From Geothrix sp. PMB-07 (GTDB lineage Bacteria > Acidobacteriota > Holophagae > Holophagales > Holophagaceae), in contig NZ_CP132333.1 in the NCBI RefSeq assembly GCF_030758935.1, forward strand, positions 1,674,992 to 1,738,991: a stretch of DNA of 64,000 nt. The letters run 5' to 3'. The translations under genes were made by a program, and so were the position numbers. The first letter of the stretch is position 1; each line of letters begins with the position of its first letter. This document shows positions 44,555 to 53,500 of the stretch, one piece after another. Below the pieces are notes generated by a model, which was given only the letters and a program-made list of their open reading frames with translations, searched no databases and had not been told where the DNA came from.

Positions 44555-46402
44555 CTACTTCTTCACCTTGTTCAGCCGATCCACCAGTTTCTGGTCGATG
44601 TAGGCGGTTACCTCGGCGAGCTTCCCCGTGGCCTTGGCCAGCAGGTCGGCGCACTGGGCCTGCATGTCGGCCACGTAGGCCGCATCGGTGATGTCCTTGA
44701 GGTTGATCACCACGTTCCAGATGCCGCCGCGCACGCCCGCGAAGGCCATCTGGGCGCCCACGGCCGCATCGGTGATGGAGGCCACCTTGCCCAGGCGCGA
44801 GGCTTCGCCTGCCAGTTCCAGGGCCGCGTAGCTGGCCTTGGCGGTGTCCAGAGGCACGTCGATGGCCACCTTGAGACCCGCCTGCATGGCGGCCTGGCGG
44901 GCGGCCTTCTGCTCCGGCGTGGCGTCGGGGAGGCGGCGCGCGTCCATGAAGGCGTTGAAGGCGTTGGTGTCGGCGTCCACGGCCACCATGAGGCGATCCT
45001 TGAGCACCTGGGCCTGTTCCGCCACGGCGATGAGCTTGGCGTCCTTCTCCAGGTCCGCGCCGCCTTGGGCCAGGTTGGCCACCATGCTGGCGAGGGCCGC
45101 GCCCAGGCTGCCCGCCAGGGCCGCGATGGAGCCGCCACCCGGCGCCGGGGTGTCGCGGCTCACCTCGTCGGTGAAGGCGTGGACCTGCATGGAGACCAGG
45201 GCCTTGGGATCGTAGGTGGGCAGGCCCAGCACCTTCTTCTCGACCTCAAAGGGCGAGACATCCTCCAGGCCCATGGAGAAGACGGCGGTCTGCAGAATGT
45301 CCGACACCGGCACGCCCGTGGATTTGCCCATGGCCTTCAGGTAGTGCTTGCCCGAGGCGAGCAGGCACTGGAAGGGCACCAGGCCCACGATCTCGCTGCC
45401 CGTCACCACGAGGCCGCGCTCGTGGGCAAGGCTGCGGGCCTCTTCCAGCACGGTGTGGGGCGCGGTCTGCTTGTAGTCCGTGAGGTTGATGCTGATCTGG
45501 GCGCGGCGGTAGGTGTCCACGTACCAGCCGATGGCCTTGCAGTGATCGAAGATGCCCCGGCGGCGGACCTTCTGGCCCACGGGGTTGGCAGGATCCACAT
45601 CGTTCAGGCGCATGAGGCCGGGCAGGTCGTAGCCGTGGGCCTTGGCGCAGTGATCGATGGTCTCCTGGAAGGTGGCGCCCGTGAAATCGCAGTTGCCGCA
45701 GGGGAAGGAACCCTCGGCGTAGAAGATCAGTTCGCCAGCCTGGTAGTAGGGCTTCACGCGGCCACGGCGGGCCACACGGCCCTTCTCGCGCAATTCAAAG
45801 GCGATGTCCGTCGCATGATCTTTGCTGCCGGAATTCAGCGTGACGTTGTAGGCCACCAGGAATTCCCGGGCGCCGATGATGCAGGCACCGGCCGCCGGGT
45901 TGTAGGCAGCGGGGAAATCAGGCTGCCACTGGGGGTCCTGCAGCTTCTTCGCCAGGCCTTCGTATTCGCCGCGGCGCACTTCCGCCAGGTTGCGGCGCTC
46001 GGGCTTGGCGGCGGCGGCTTCGTAGAGGTAGACGGGAATGGCCAGCTCGCGGGCCACGCGCTCACCCAGGCGGCGAGCCAGCTCGGCGCATTCCTCCATG
46101 GTGACGCCCTCCACGGGCACGAAGGGCGTGACGTCCGTGGCGCCCATGCGGGGATGGGCGCCGTGGTGCTGGGTCATGTCGATGACCTTGGCCGCTTCGG
46201 CGATACAGCGGAAGGCGCCTTCCAGCACGGCTTCAGGTTCGCCCACGAAAGTGATGACGGTGCGGTTGGTGTCTGCGCCGGGATCCACGTCCAGCAGCTC
46301 CACTCCGGCGACGGCAGCGACGGCATCCGTCACCTGCTTGATCTTCGCGGCATCCCGGCCTTCTGAGATGTTCGGCACGCACTCTACGAGCTTGCGGGAC
46401 AT
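44555..46402 (-). CDS. ftcD: Bifunctional glutamate formimidoyltransferase / formimidoyltetrahydrofolate cyclodeaminase (FTCD)
   Basis: The product links histidine breakdown to folate. The N-terminal transferase domain has VECVPNISEGRDAAKIKQV, DVDPGADTNRTVITFVGEPE, MTQHHGAHPRMGATDVTPF and INLTDYKQTAPHTVLEEA; the cyclodeaminase domain follows with HAFTDEVSRDTPAPGGGSIA and FNAFMDARRLPDATPEQKAA. The two activities are fused in one 615-aa chain, as in animals and some bacteria, rather than on two genes. The start ATG at 46402 has GGAGGAG upstream; longer frames run into a palindromic repeat. No hutH/U/I genes are near. Confidence 0.93.
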   Translation of the reverse strand: MSRKLVECVPNISEGRDAAKIKQVTDAVAAVAGVELLDVDPGADTNRTVITFVGEPEAVLEGAFRCIAEAAKVIDMTQHHGAHPRMGATDVTPFVPVEGVTMEECAELARRLGERVARELAIPVYLYEAAAAKPERRNLAEVRRGEYEGLAKKLQDPQWQPDFPAAYNPAAGACIIGAREFLVAYNVTLNSGSKDHATDIAFELREKGRVARRGRVKPYYQAGELIFYAEGSFPCGNCDFTGATFQETIDHCAKAHGYDLPGLMRLNDVDPANPVGQKVRRRGIFDHCKAIGWYVDTYRRAQISINLTDYKQTAPHTVLEEARSLAHERGLVVTGSEIVGLVPFQCLLASGKHYLKAMGKSTGVPVSDILQTAVFSMGLEDVSPFEVEKKVLGLPTYDPKALVSMQVHAFTDEVSRDTPAPGGGSIAALAGSLGAALASMVANLAQGGADLEKDAKLIAVAEQAQVLKDRLMVAVDADTNAFNAFMDARRLPDATPEQKAARQAAMQAGLKVAIDVPLDTAKASYAALELAGEASRLGKVASITDAAVGAQMAFAGVRGGIWNVVINLKDITDAAYVADMQAQCADLLAKATGKLAEVTAYIDQKLVDRLNKVKK

Positions 46403-46517
46403 GGCTCCTCCAGATCCCCCGAGTCTAGCAGTGGCGCGGCCCGGAACCCCGTGGACGGAGGTCACAGTGAACCGTGCCCCGGGAAATTTGACGCACTGTA
46501 AGAAAGGGGTCTTTCGG

Positions 46518-46587
46518 CCACGGATGAACACAGATGAACACGGATGACTGGCTGCCTTTATCTGTGTTCATCCGTGTTCATCGGTGG
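46518..46587. repeat. Palindromic intergenic repeat (CACGGATGAACACGGAT family)
   Basis: The left arm 46518-46547 (CCACGGATGAACACAGATGA onward) and right arm 46560-46587 (ending GTTCATCGGTGG) are inverted copies around a 12-nt centre, with a GATGAACAC unit repeating at 10-bp steps. It resembles an interspersed palindrome known from many environmental genomes (recollection) and is related in plan to the one at 12753-12847. It contains the stop codon and final codons of the neighbouring nucleotidase gene. Confidence 0.8.
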
Positions 46588-47484
46588 CTCATTTTTTACG
46601 CCGCTGACCACATGCCCCGTGGGGCCCACTCGGGCGGCGGTGTCGCAGTAGCCGGTCTGGTCATCGAAGAAGAAATCAGGCTCGAACTCGCGGAGGAAAT
46701 CCGCCTTCTCCAGGCCACCCAGGAACATGGCCTCATCCACCTGGATGTCCCAGGCCATGAGGGTGCGGATGGCCCGCTCGTGGGCGGGAGCACTGCGGGC
46801 GGTGACCAGGGCGGTGCGAATGCGCATGGGCGCGCTCGCGGGCTGCGTTTGCAGTGGTTTCAATGCCTCTAGCAAAGGCTTGAAGGGGCCCGGGGGCAGG
46901 GGGATGCCTGCCCTTTCGATCTCGTGTTTCTGGAAGGCTGCCAGACCGCTTTTCGCGTAGATGCGCTCGGCCTCATCGCTGAAGAGCACAGCATCACCGT
47001 CGAAGGCGATGCGGATTTCATCGGGGTGCCGGTCTGCGGCCTGGGCGCTGTGGGGATAGACCCGCGCGGCTGCAAAGCCTGCGTTGAGAGCCGCCCGCAC
47101 ATCCTCTTCTTTGGCGGAAAGGAACAGGTGGGCACCCAGGGAGGTGAGGTACGGGTAGGGGTTCCGGCCCCGGGTGAACACCCCGCGCTCCAACTGGAGG
47201 TTCGCCTCCTGGGCGCTGCGGAATACGCGGAGACCGCTCACCGGATCGTTGCGGGACAGAATCACCACCGCCACGCGGTTCTCACCATCGGCATTGAAGC
47301 CGAGCAGTTTCTTCACCAGAGGGAAGGCCACGCCAGGCTGGGCGGGCACATCCAGGCGCGAGAGCTGCAGCTCCATGTAGGCCCGGTCGTCGGCCTCCTC
47401 GAAGACCCGGTTCTCCTCCTCGAAATCGAAGAGGGCCCGGGATGAGATGGCCACGACGAGCTTGCCTGCCAGGGATTGGGACAT
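46558..47484 (-). CDS. 5'-nucleotidase (cytosolic NT5C1-like family)
   Basis: The 308-aa product resembles the cytosolic 5'-nucleotidase I family: LVVAISSRALFDFEEENRVF with the nucleophile-type Asp, RIAFDGDAVLFSDEAE, RTALVTARSAPAHERAIRTL and EFEPDFFFDDQTGYCD. These are the HAD-like acidic motifs. The family removes phosphate from AMP/IMP-type nucleotides. The last 11 or so residues (NEPPMNTDEHR) are encoded inside a palindromic repeat, so the C-terminus looks recently fixed by a repeat insertion. It diverges from a cysteine-desulfurase gene. Confidence 0.85.
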   Translation of the reverse strand: MSQSLAGKLVVAISSRALFDFEEENRVFEEADDRAYMELQLSRLDVPAQPGVAFPLVKKLLGFNADGENRVAVVILSRNDPVSGLRVFRSAQEANLQLERGVFTRGRNPYPYLTSLGAHLFLSAKEEDVRAALNAGFAAARVYPHSAQAADRHPDEIRIAFDGDAVLFSDEAERIYAKSGLAAFQKHEIERAGIPLPPGPFKPLLEALKPLQTQPASAPMRIRTALVTARSAPAHERAIRTLMAWDIQVDEAMFLGGLEKADFLREFEPDFFFDDQTGYCDTAARVGPTGHVVSGVKNEPPMNTDEHR

Positions 47485-47534
47485 GCCCTAGGGTAGCGGA
47501 GGAGTCCCGCCCCGGGAGCCGGTAGACTGAAGCC

Positions 47535-48593
47535 ATGCCCCGTTTCTATTTCGACGCCAACGCCTCGGCCCCGCCCCATCCGGAGGCGGTGGAAGCCGTG
47601 CGCAGGGCCATGGCCGAGGACTGGGCCAACCCCACGAGCACCCATCGCGATGGCCAGCGGGCGCGGTTCCGTCTGGAGGAAGCCCGCCGTGAGCTGGCCG
47701 CTTCCCTGGGTGTGGCGCCAGGAGAATTGGTGTTCTGCGCCAGCGCCTCCGAGGCCCTGCACCTGCTGCTGCGGGGCCTGCAGTCGGCCTTGGGCGACCG
47801 TCCGGCGGCGGTGTTCCCGGGCGAGCACAGCGCCTGCCTGAACCCACTGAGGGACTGGGCGCGGGTGGCCTGGCTGCCGGAGCTTCCCGCCGAATGCGGC
47901 ACGGTGGTGCAGATGGCGGCCAACAACGAGACCGGCATCCTTTACGCCATGCCGACGGTATTGGATGCGGCGCGCATCAAGGCCGGTGAGCTTGTTCGCA
48001 TCAAAGATTGTTGCCAGGCCTGGGGCAAGGTGCCGGTGGACTTGTCTGACTGCGATGCGGCAGTGTTCAGCGGCCACAAGATGGGCGGCCCCCGCGGCGC
48101 GGCCCTGCTGTGGATGAAACCGGGACTCCCCTGGGAGGCCGTGATGGAAGGGCCCCAGGAGCGTCGCCGCCGTGGCGGCACGGAGGATCTGCCCGCCATC
48201 CTGGGCCTGGCGGCCGCCGCCCGCCACCTGCCGGAACGGCTTGCCATGAATGCGGCCTTGGTCCCGCTGCGGGATCATTTCGAAGCGGAAATCCTGTCCT
48301 GGGGCCGCGGCATGGAGATCATCGGCGGCGATTCGCCTCGCCTGCCCAACACCAGCTGCCTGCTCTTCCGAGGCAGGAATGGCGAAGGACTGCATGCCTC
48401 CTTGGATCTGGCAGGATTCGCCGTGAGCACTGGCAGCGCCTGTCACAGCGGCTCTGTGAAGCCCAGCCACGCCATCACCGCCTTGGGCTACAGCATGGAT
48501 GAGGCGCGGTCGGTGCTCCGATTCTCCATGCTTCCGGAGACGCGGGCCGATGAGGTGGAATCCCTTCTCACGGCCCTCAAGCGGTTGGTCTGA
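47535..48593 (+). CDS. NifS-like cysteine desulfurase / class V aminotransferase
   Basis: The 352-aa product has YFDANASAPPHPEAVEAV, the PLP-site strand with FSGHKMGGPRGAALLW (Lys), and the active Cys in VSTGSACHSGSVKPSHA. These match cysteine desulfurases, which release sulfur from cysteine for Fe-S clusters or thio-modification. It is somewhat shorter than IscS (about 400 aa) and has no iscU or other suf gene beside it, so a specialised role is possible. TtcA, which needs sulfur, lies 11 kb away. Confidence 0.87.
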   Translation: MPRFYFDANASAPPHPEAVEAVRRAMAEDWANPTSTHRDGQRARFRLEEARRELAASLGVAPGELVFCASASEALHLLLRGLQSALGDRPAAVFPGEHSACLNPLRDWARVAWLPELPAECGTVVQMAANNETGILYAMPTVLDAARIKAGELVRIKDCCQAWGKVPVDLSDCDAAVFSGHKMGGPRGAALLWMKPGLPWEAVMEGPQERRRRGGTEDLPAILGLAAAARHLPERLAMNAALVPLRDHFEAEILSWGRGMEIIGGDSPRLPNTSCLLFRGRNGEGLHASLDLAGFAVSTGSACHSGSVKPSHAITALGYSMDEARSVLRFSMLPETRADEVESLLTALKRLV

Positions 48594-48625
48594 ATGACCT
48601 GGATGGAACCTGACGCGGAGCAAGC

Positions 48626-50311
48626 ATGATCGAACACGTCCTTTTCTTCTTCGCGCACAACCCGCTGCTGATGCTCTTCGCGGTGGTGGCCCTGGGCTAT
48701 CCCATCAGCAAGATCCGCATCGCTGGAGCCTCCTTCGGCATCGCGAGCATCCTCTTCGCGGGCATCGCCCTCGGGGCCCTGGTGATGGCGCCGGGGCTGG
48801 ATCCTGGCCTGAAGAAGGACATCTCAAAGGAGATGAAGCTGGTTTATGAGCTGGGCCTGGCCGTGTTCGTCTACGCCATGGGGCTGTCCATCTCCCACAG
48901 CTTCTGGGCCGCCTTCAGCCGCGAGGGCATGAAGAAGAATGCGGTGGTCTTCCTGGTGATGCTGGCCTCGACGGGCTTTGTGGTGCTGCTGGCCCACCTC
49001 ATGGGTTTCAACGCCCGCTACGCCGCGGGCCTGCTCACGGGCAGCTTCACCAACATGCCCGCCCTGGCCGGTGTCATCGAGCGCGTGAAGACCATGACCG
49101 GCGTGGGTCCGGTGGAGTTGGCTCAGCCCACGGTGGCGTCGGCCATCGCCTATCCCATCGGTGTGCTGGTGCCCATGCTCATCATCATGGTCAGCGCGAA
49201 GGTGTTCCGCGTGAACCTGAAGGAGGAGGCCGATGGCCTCAAGGATTACCAGACGGGCCATCAGAAACTGGAAGTCTGGACCGTGCGCGTGACCAGGCCC
49301 GAAGCGGAGGCCTTGAGCAAGCACGACATCCGCTCGCCCCAGAACCTGCATGTGGTGTTCGGCCGCGTGCTGCGCAAGGCAGAGCTGTTGATCCCCGGGA
49401 CTGATTTCCGGCTGAAGGTGGACGATCTCGTGACCGTGGTGGGGGCCCCGGAGGATCTGCAGAAGGTCGAAGCCCTCATCGGCGAACGCAGCCACGTGGA
49501 ATTGGACCGCGATCAGAGCGCCCTGGATGCCACGCGGGTCTTCGTATCGCGCTGGGATGTGGTGGGCGTGCCCCTGAGAAAACTCGATCTCATCAACCAG
49601 TACGGCGCCATCGTCACCCGCGTGCGGCGCGGCGACCTCTGGTTCGTGCCCGATGGGGATACGGTGCTGGAACTGGGCGACCGCGTTCGCGTGACCACCC
49701 GCCGAGACAACATCGAGGCCATCGAGGAGTTCTTTGGCGACAGCTACCGCGATCTCAGCGAGGTGAGCTTCCTCACCTTCGCCATGGGCCTGGCGGCGGG
49801 CTTGGCGCTGGGCCAGCTGCCCATTCCCCTGAGCCACGGCATCATCTTCAAGCTGGGGTTTGCGGGAGGTCCCCTGGCCGCCGCCCTGGTGCTGGGCCGC
49901 TTCCATCGCATTGGGCCCCTGGTGTGGAACTTCCCCTACAGCGCCAACCACACCATCCGGCAGTTTGGCCTGGTGCTGTTCGCCGCGGGCATCGGCGTGA
50001 TCTCGGGTGAGGGTTTCCGCGCCATCGTATCGAAGAACGCTTCGGTGCTGCCGCTTTTCATGGGGGCCGCGTTCCTCGTCTGTTTCATGGCGGATTCTCT
50101 GACCATGGTGCTGGGCTACAAGGTGTTCCGCATTCCGCTCAACGTGATGTTCGGGATCCTGGCAGGGACGCACACGCAGCCCGTGGTGCTGGGCTATGCC
50201 AACCACCAGACCGGCAATGAGCTGCCCAACGTGGGTTTCGCCACGGTCTACCCCCTGGCCACCATCCTCAAGATCGTGCTGGCGCAGGTGCTGTTGGCGC
50301 TCATCACTTGA
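48626..50311 (+). CDS. AspT/YidE-type transporter with two RCK_C domains
   Basis: The 561-aa product has about 5 hydrophobic segments at each end and two TrkA-C-like domains in the middle (WTVRVTRPEAEALSKHDIRS ... DDLVTVVGAPEDL and the second at LDLINQYGAIVTRVRRGDLW). The first half begins MIEHVLFFFAHNPLLMLFAV. The order matches AspT aspartate:alanine exchangers and the YidE/YbjL proteins. Substrate not known. It ends 8 bp past the end of the convergent NIT-domain chemoreceptor gene. Confidence 0.88.
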   Translation: MIEHVLFFFAHNPLLMLFAVVALGYPISKIRIAGASFGIASILFAGIALGALVMAPGLDPGLKKDISKEMKLVYELGLAVFVYAMGLSISHSFWAAFSREGMKKNAVVFLVMLASTGFVVLLAHLMGFNARYAAGLLTGSFTNMPALAGVIERVKTMTGVGPVELAQPTVASAIAYPIGVLVPMLIIMVSAKVFRVNLKEEADGLKDYQTGHQKLEVWTVRVTRPEAEALSKHDIRSPQNLHVVFGRVLRKAELLIPGTDFRLKVDDLVTVVGAPEDLQKVEALIGERSHVELDRDQSALDATRVFVSRWDVVGVPLRKLDLINQYGAIVTRVRRGDLWFVPDGDTVLELGDRVRVTTRRDNIEAIEEFFGDSYRDLSEVSFLTFAMGLAAGLALGQLPIPLSHGIIFKLGFAGGPLAAALVLGRFHRIGPLVWNFPYSANHTIRQFGLVLFAAGIGVISGEGFRAIVSKNASVLPLFMGAAFLVCFMADSLTMVLGYKVFRIPLNVMFGILAGTHTQPVVLGYANHQTGNELPNVGFATVYPLATILKIVLAQVLLALIT

Positions 50312-52220
50312 TGCGGTAGCGGGAGACTTCCTGCAGCAAGTGTTTGGCTTCTTCATCCAGGGCGGCCGAGGATTCGTCGGCGGCGCTCACCAGGGTGGCG
50401 TTCTGCTGGGTGGCTGTGTCCATGTGGGCCACCGCCTGATTCACCTGATCGAGGCCGATGCTCTGCTCCTGCGTGGCGGTGGCGATTTCGGAGAGCAGGC
50501 TGGAGACGCGGCCCACGCTGGCCAAGACTTCGTGCATGCGCTCTTCCGCTTGGGAAGCCAACTCCGTGCCCACCTGGGCGCGGTCCACCCCGGCCTGGAC
50601 GAGGGTGCGGATCTCCCGCGAAGCATCGCTGCTGCGCTTGGCCAGGATGCGCACTTCACCTGCCACCACGGCGAAGCCCCGGCCATGCTCGCCCGCACGG
50701 GCGGCTTCCACGGCGGCGTTGAGGGCCAGCAGGTTGGTCTGGAAGGCGATCTCATCCACCAGGGAGGTGATTTCCGCGATGCGGGTGGAGGCCTTGCGCA
50801 CCTCCTCCATGGTGGCCATCACCTGGTGCACCATGTCGCCACCGGCCTGGGTGAGTTCGCAGGCCTGTTGAGCCTGGTCGCTGGATGTCGCCGCGGCGGT
50901 GGCGGTTTGTTTCACGGTGGAGGTCAGCTCTTCCAGGCTGGCGGCGGTCTCCTCCAGACCAGCCGCCTGCTGCTCCGTGCGCGAGGCCAGGCCCCGGTTC
51001 CCGCTGGAGATGCCCGCGGCGGTCTCGGCGATGGTGCCGGCCGAGGCCTGGATCTGGCCCACGAAGGTGGCGAGATTTTCCGCGAAGTGGTTGTAGGCCG
51101 AGGCCACACGGCCCAGCTCATCGTGACTGTCCTGGCGGATGTGGCGGGTGAGATCCGCCTCGCCCATGGCGATGTCCTCCATGCTCGCCGCGAGGTTGCC
51201 CAGGGAGCGGGAGGTGGAGCGGATCACGGCCACCACCGCCACGAGGGTGAGGCTCCACACGAACAGGGTCGCCATGAGGGCGCCGCGCAGGGCCGACTGG
51301 GCCTCGGCCTGCAGGCGCTGCGAGAGGGCGGACAGATCCGCGGCCAGGCGGTCATCCACTTCTTTCAGTGCGTTGATGCGATCCGTGGACACCTTGAACC
51401 AGTGGGCTGGATCCACTCCGAAATTCCCCGTGGCCACCTTCTCGAAGGCCAGGGCTCGGATGCGCGTGACTTCGTCCACGGACGGGCCCGATACCTTGTC
51501 CTTGAAGAAGGCCGCCTGGGCCGGTGTGGCGGTGGCGCGGAACTGGGCGAAGTAGACCTCCTGGGCTGCGCCGAGGGCGGCGAAGCGCGCAAACAGGCCC
51601 TCGCCGAAGCGGCCTGCCGCAAGGACGTTGCTGAGCGTGGCCCGCTCCACGCCAGCCTTCTCCTTGCCTTGCATGAGGTTCACGTACGCGTGGCCCATGT
51701 TGGCGAGGGCCACATCCTGGCTGAGGTTGGGAATCTGTCCCGCCACCGCCAGCCAGGCGCCGATGAGGCCGGTGTAGTAGGTCAGGTGTTCCTGAACGCT
51801 GGTTTTCAACAGGCTGGCGGCCTCCCGGCGCTGGTTGAGCGACTCGAGTTCCTTCCGTCCCTTGGCCAGCAGGCCCTGGAACTCCGGGCCATAGGCGTCG
51901 GCCTGGAAGTCGCCGAGGAAGGTCTCCAGCTCGGCCCTTCGAGCCTCCGTGTCCTGGCGGCGGGCTTTCACCTCGTCGCCGAAGGTGGCGCCCTGGCTGC
52001 CCAGGAAAAGGGCCGTCGCGCCCCGTTCCTTCTGGAGCTCATGCACCAGGGGGCTGATGCGGGTGGCCAGCACCGCCAGGCGATCCAGGCGGGCCATGGC
52101 CCGGGCCTCCTGAGCGTGGCGCAGGGTACTGTCCACGCTGTAGAACGCGAACCCGGCCAGGGGAAGAATCAGCAACGCTGCCAGCTTGGCCTTGAAGGGC
52201 ATGCGGTCGAGAAGGCTCAT
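50304..52220 (-). CDS. Methyl-accepting chemotaxis protein with NIT sensor domain
   Basis: A 638-aa chemoreceptor. TM1 (LAALLILPLAGFAFYSV) precedes a long periplasmic domain of about 270 residues with the NIT signature HELQKERGATALFLGSQG, the nitrate/nitrite-sensing fold. TM2 (ALMATLFVWSLTLVAVVAV) leads to HAMP and the signalling tip VDEIAFQTNLLALNAAVEAA. The NIT domain senses nitrate or nitrite in studied receptors; here the ligand is inferred. The C-terminus ends in a coiled coil without a pentapeptide tether. Convergent 8-bp overlap with the AspT-like transporter. Confidence 0.9.
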   Translation of the reverse strand: MSLLDRMPFKAKLAALLILPLAGFAFYSVDSTLRHAQEARAMARLDRLAVLATRISPLVHELQKERGATALFLGSQGATFGDEVKARRQDTEARRAELETFLGDFQADAYGPEFQGLLAKGRKELESLNQRREAASLLKTSVQEHLTYYTGLIGAWLAVAGQIPNLSQDVALANMGHAYVNLMQGKEKAGVERATLSNVLAAGRFGEGLFARFAALGAAQEVYFAQFRATATPAQAAFFKDKVSGPSVDEVTRIRALAFEKVATGNFGVDPAHWFKVSTDRINALKEVDDRLAADLSALSQRLQAEAQSALRGALMATLFVWSLTLVAVVAVIRSTSRSLGNLAASMEDIAMGEADLTRHIRQDSHDELGRVASAYNHFAENLATFVGQIQASAGTIAETAAGISSGNRGLASRTEQQAAGLEETAASLEELTSTVKQTATAAATSSDQAQQACELTQAGGDMVHQVMATMEEVRKASTRIAEITSLVDEIAFQTNLLALNAAVEAARAGEHGRGFAVVAGEVRILAKRSSDASREIRTLVQAGVDRAQVGTELASQAEERMHEVLASVGRVSSLLSEIATATQEQSIGLDQVNQAVAHMDTATQQNATLVSAADESSAALDEEAKHLLQEVSRYRIK

Positions 52221-52274
52221 GGCTTCTCCTGCGGAGAGGGCTCAGGAACCTGTCGGCTGAAAGATCAGGAGTGA

Positions 52275-53426
52275 TTAATCCGATATTCCCGGCAGAGGCC
52301 GCCCATCCGGGGACTGGGCCCAGCGGATGCCCAGCCAGGAGGCCGCAGTGGGGGCCAGGTCCCACAGGGGCACTTGCCCCAGGGAACCGCGCCCGGCGCC
52401 CAGAATCAGCAGCCAAGTGTGCATGCTTTGGGTTTCCGAGCTGTAGGCATGGGCTCCCTGACGACCGTGGTGCTCGTCGGCCTCCTCCCGGCTGGAGCGG
52501 GCCTTGGACAGCCACTGGCCCTCCGGCGCCAGCACCACGAGATCACCCACCCGGGGGTTGGCGGCGAGGTGGTATCTGGCGGGGACCGCAGCGCGGGGCC
52601 AGGCCTTGAGGCCAGCCTGATGGAGGCGGGCCAGGGCCTTCTTGGCCTCGGATGGGTGCTTCAGATACACGTAGGCGCTGCCGCCGTGGGTGATGAGATC
52701 GCAGCCGATGCCATCCAGCACCGAGGGCAGGTGGACGCGCTTGCGCATGGGCGTCATGCCGTGGTCCGCCGCGATGATCACGCGCAGGCCCGGATGCTCC
52801 GTCAGCATGTGCTGCAGCCAGGGTGCGAGCTGGTCATCCATCTGCTTCAGCTTGCCAGTCACGTCCTGACTGCGGGGTCCATGCAGATGCCCTTCTTCGT
52901 CGGTGCCGGAGAGGTAGGTCATGACGAGTCCGGCGCCTTCCTTGAGGGCGGCTTCGCTGAAGGCCAGGGCTTCTGAATCCGGCCGGCCCAGGCGAAACAC
53001 CTCGGCGCGCCAGGGGCTCACGCCTTCCCAGGGGCCCGTGGCACCCACCCACTGGAACACCGCTGTGCGCACACCGCTGCGGGTGGCGGCCACCCAAAGC
53101 GGTTCGCGCTGCAGATCCTCCACACGGGAAGCCGTGGGCACCAGCGTCTTCGTGCCGGGGTCGAGGTAGCCGTTGGCCACCACGCCGTGGTGCTCGGGCC
53201 AGCACCCTGTGGCCATGGTCACATGTCCATTGAACGTGGTGGCCGGGAAGGGGGGCAGCCCTTCGCCCCGGCGCCCCTGCTCGGACAAGGCCCACAGCTT
53301 CGGCATGGTGCGGGCCGTGAACTGATCCGCGCCCAGCCCATCAGCGCTCAGCATCAGTACGGGCGGCGCGGCCTGAAGGGTGGCCGAGAGGACGAAGGTG
53401 AGGGCGAGAACAGCTAGGGCACGCAT
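52275..53426 (-). CDS. NPP-type alkaline phosphatase / nucleotide pyrophosphatase superfamily protein
   Basis: A signal peptide (MRALAVLALTFVLSATLQA) precedes the phosphodiesterase domain: VLMLSADGLGADQFTA, PPFPATTFNGHVTMATG with the Thr nucleophile, the metal-binding SGTDEEGHLHGPRSQDV and IIAADHGMTPMRK. These metal-ligand residues define type I phosphodiesterases/NPP. The periplasmic enzyme should hydrolyse phosphodiesters or nucleotides. The ATG at 53426 was chosen for the signal peptide. 383 aa. It diverges from rlmI. Confidence 0.85.
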   Translation of the reverse strand: MRALAVLALTFVLSATLQAAPPVLMLSADGLGADQFTARTMPKLWALSEQGRRGEGLPPFPATTFNGHVTMATGCWPEHHGVVANGYLDPGTKTLVPTASRVEDLQREPLWVAATRSGVRTAVFQWVGATGPWEGVSPWRAEVFRLGRPDSEALAFSEAALKEGAGLVMTYLSGTDEEGHLHGPRSQDVTGKLKQMDDQLAPWLQHMLTEHPGLRVIIAADHGMTPMRKRVHLPSVLDGIGCDLITHGGSAYVYLKHPSEAKKALARLHQAGLKAWPRAAVPARYHLAANPRVGDLVVLAPEGQWLSKARSSREEADEHHGRQGAHAYSSETQSMHTWLLILGAGRGSLGQVPLWDLAPTAASWLGIRWAQSPDGRPLPGISD

Positions 53427-53500
53427 TCCCAAAGGGTAGCAAGCTCTGAAGGAAAAGCCCCTGGCAACGCTGGGCTGGAAGGTCCAGCTATCCTGGAACC

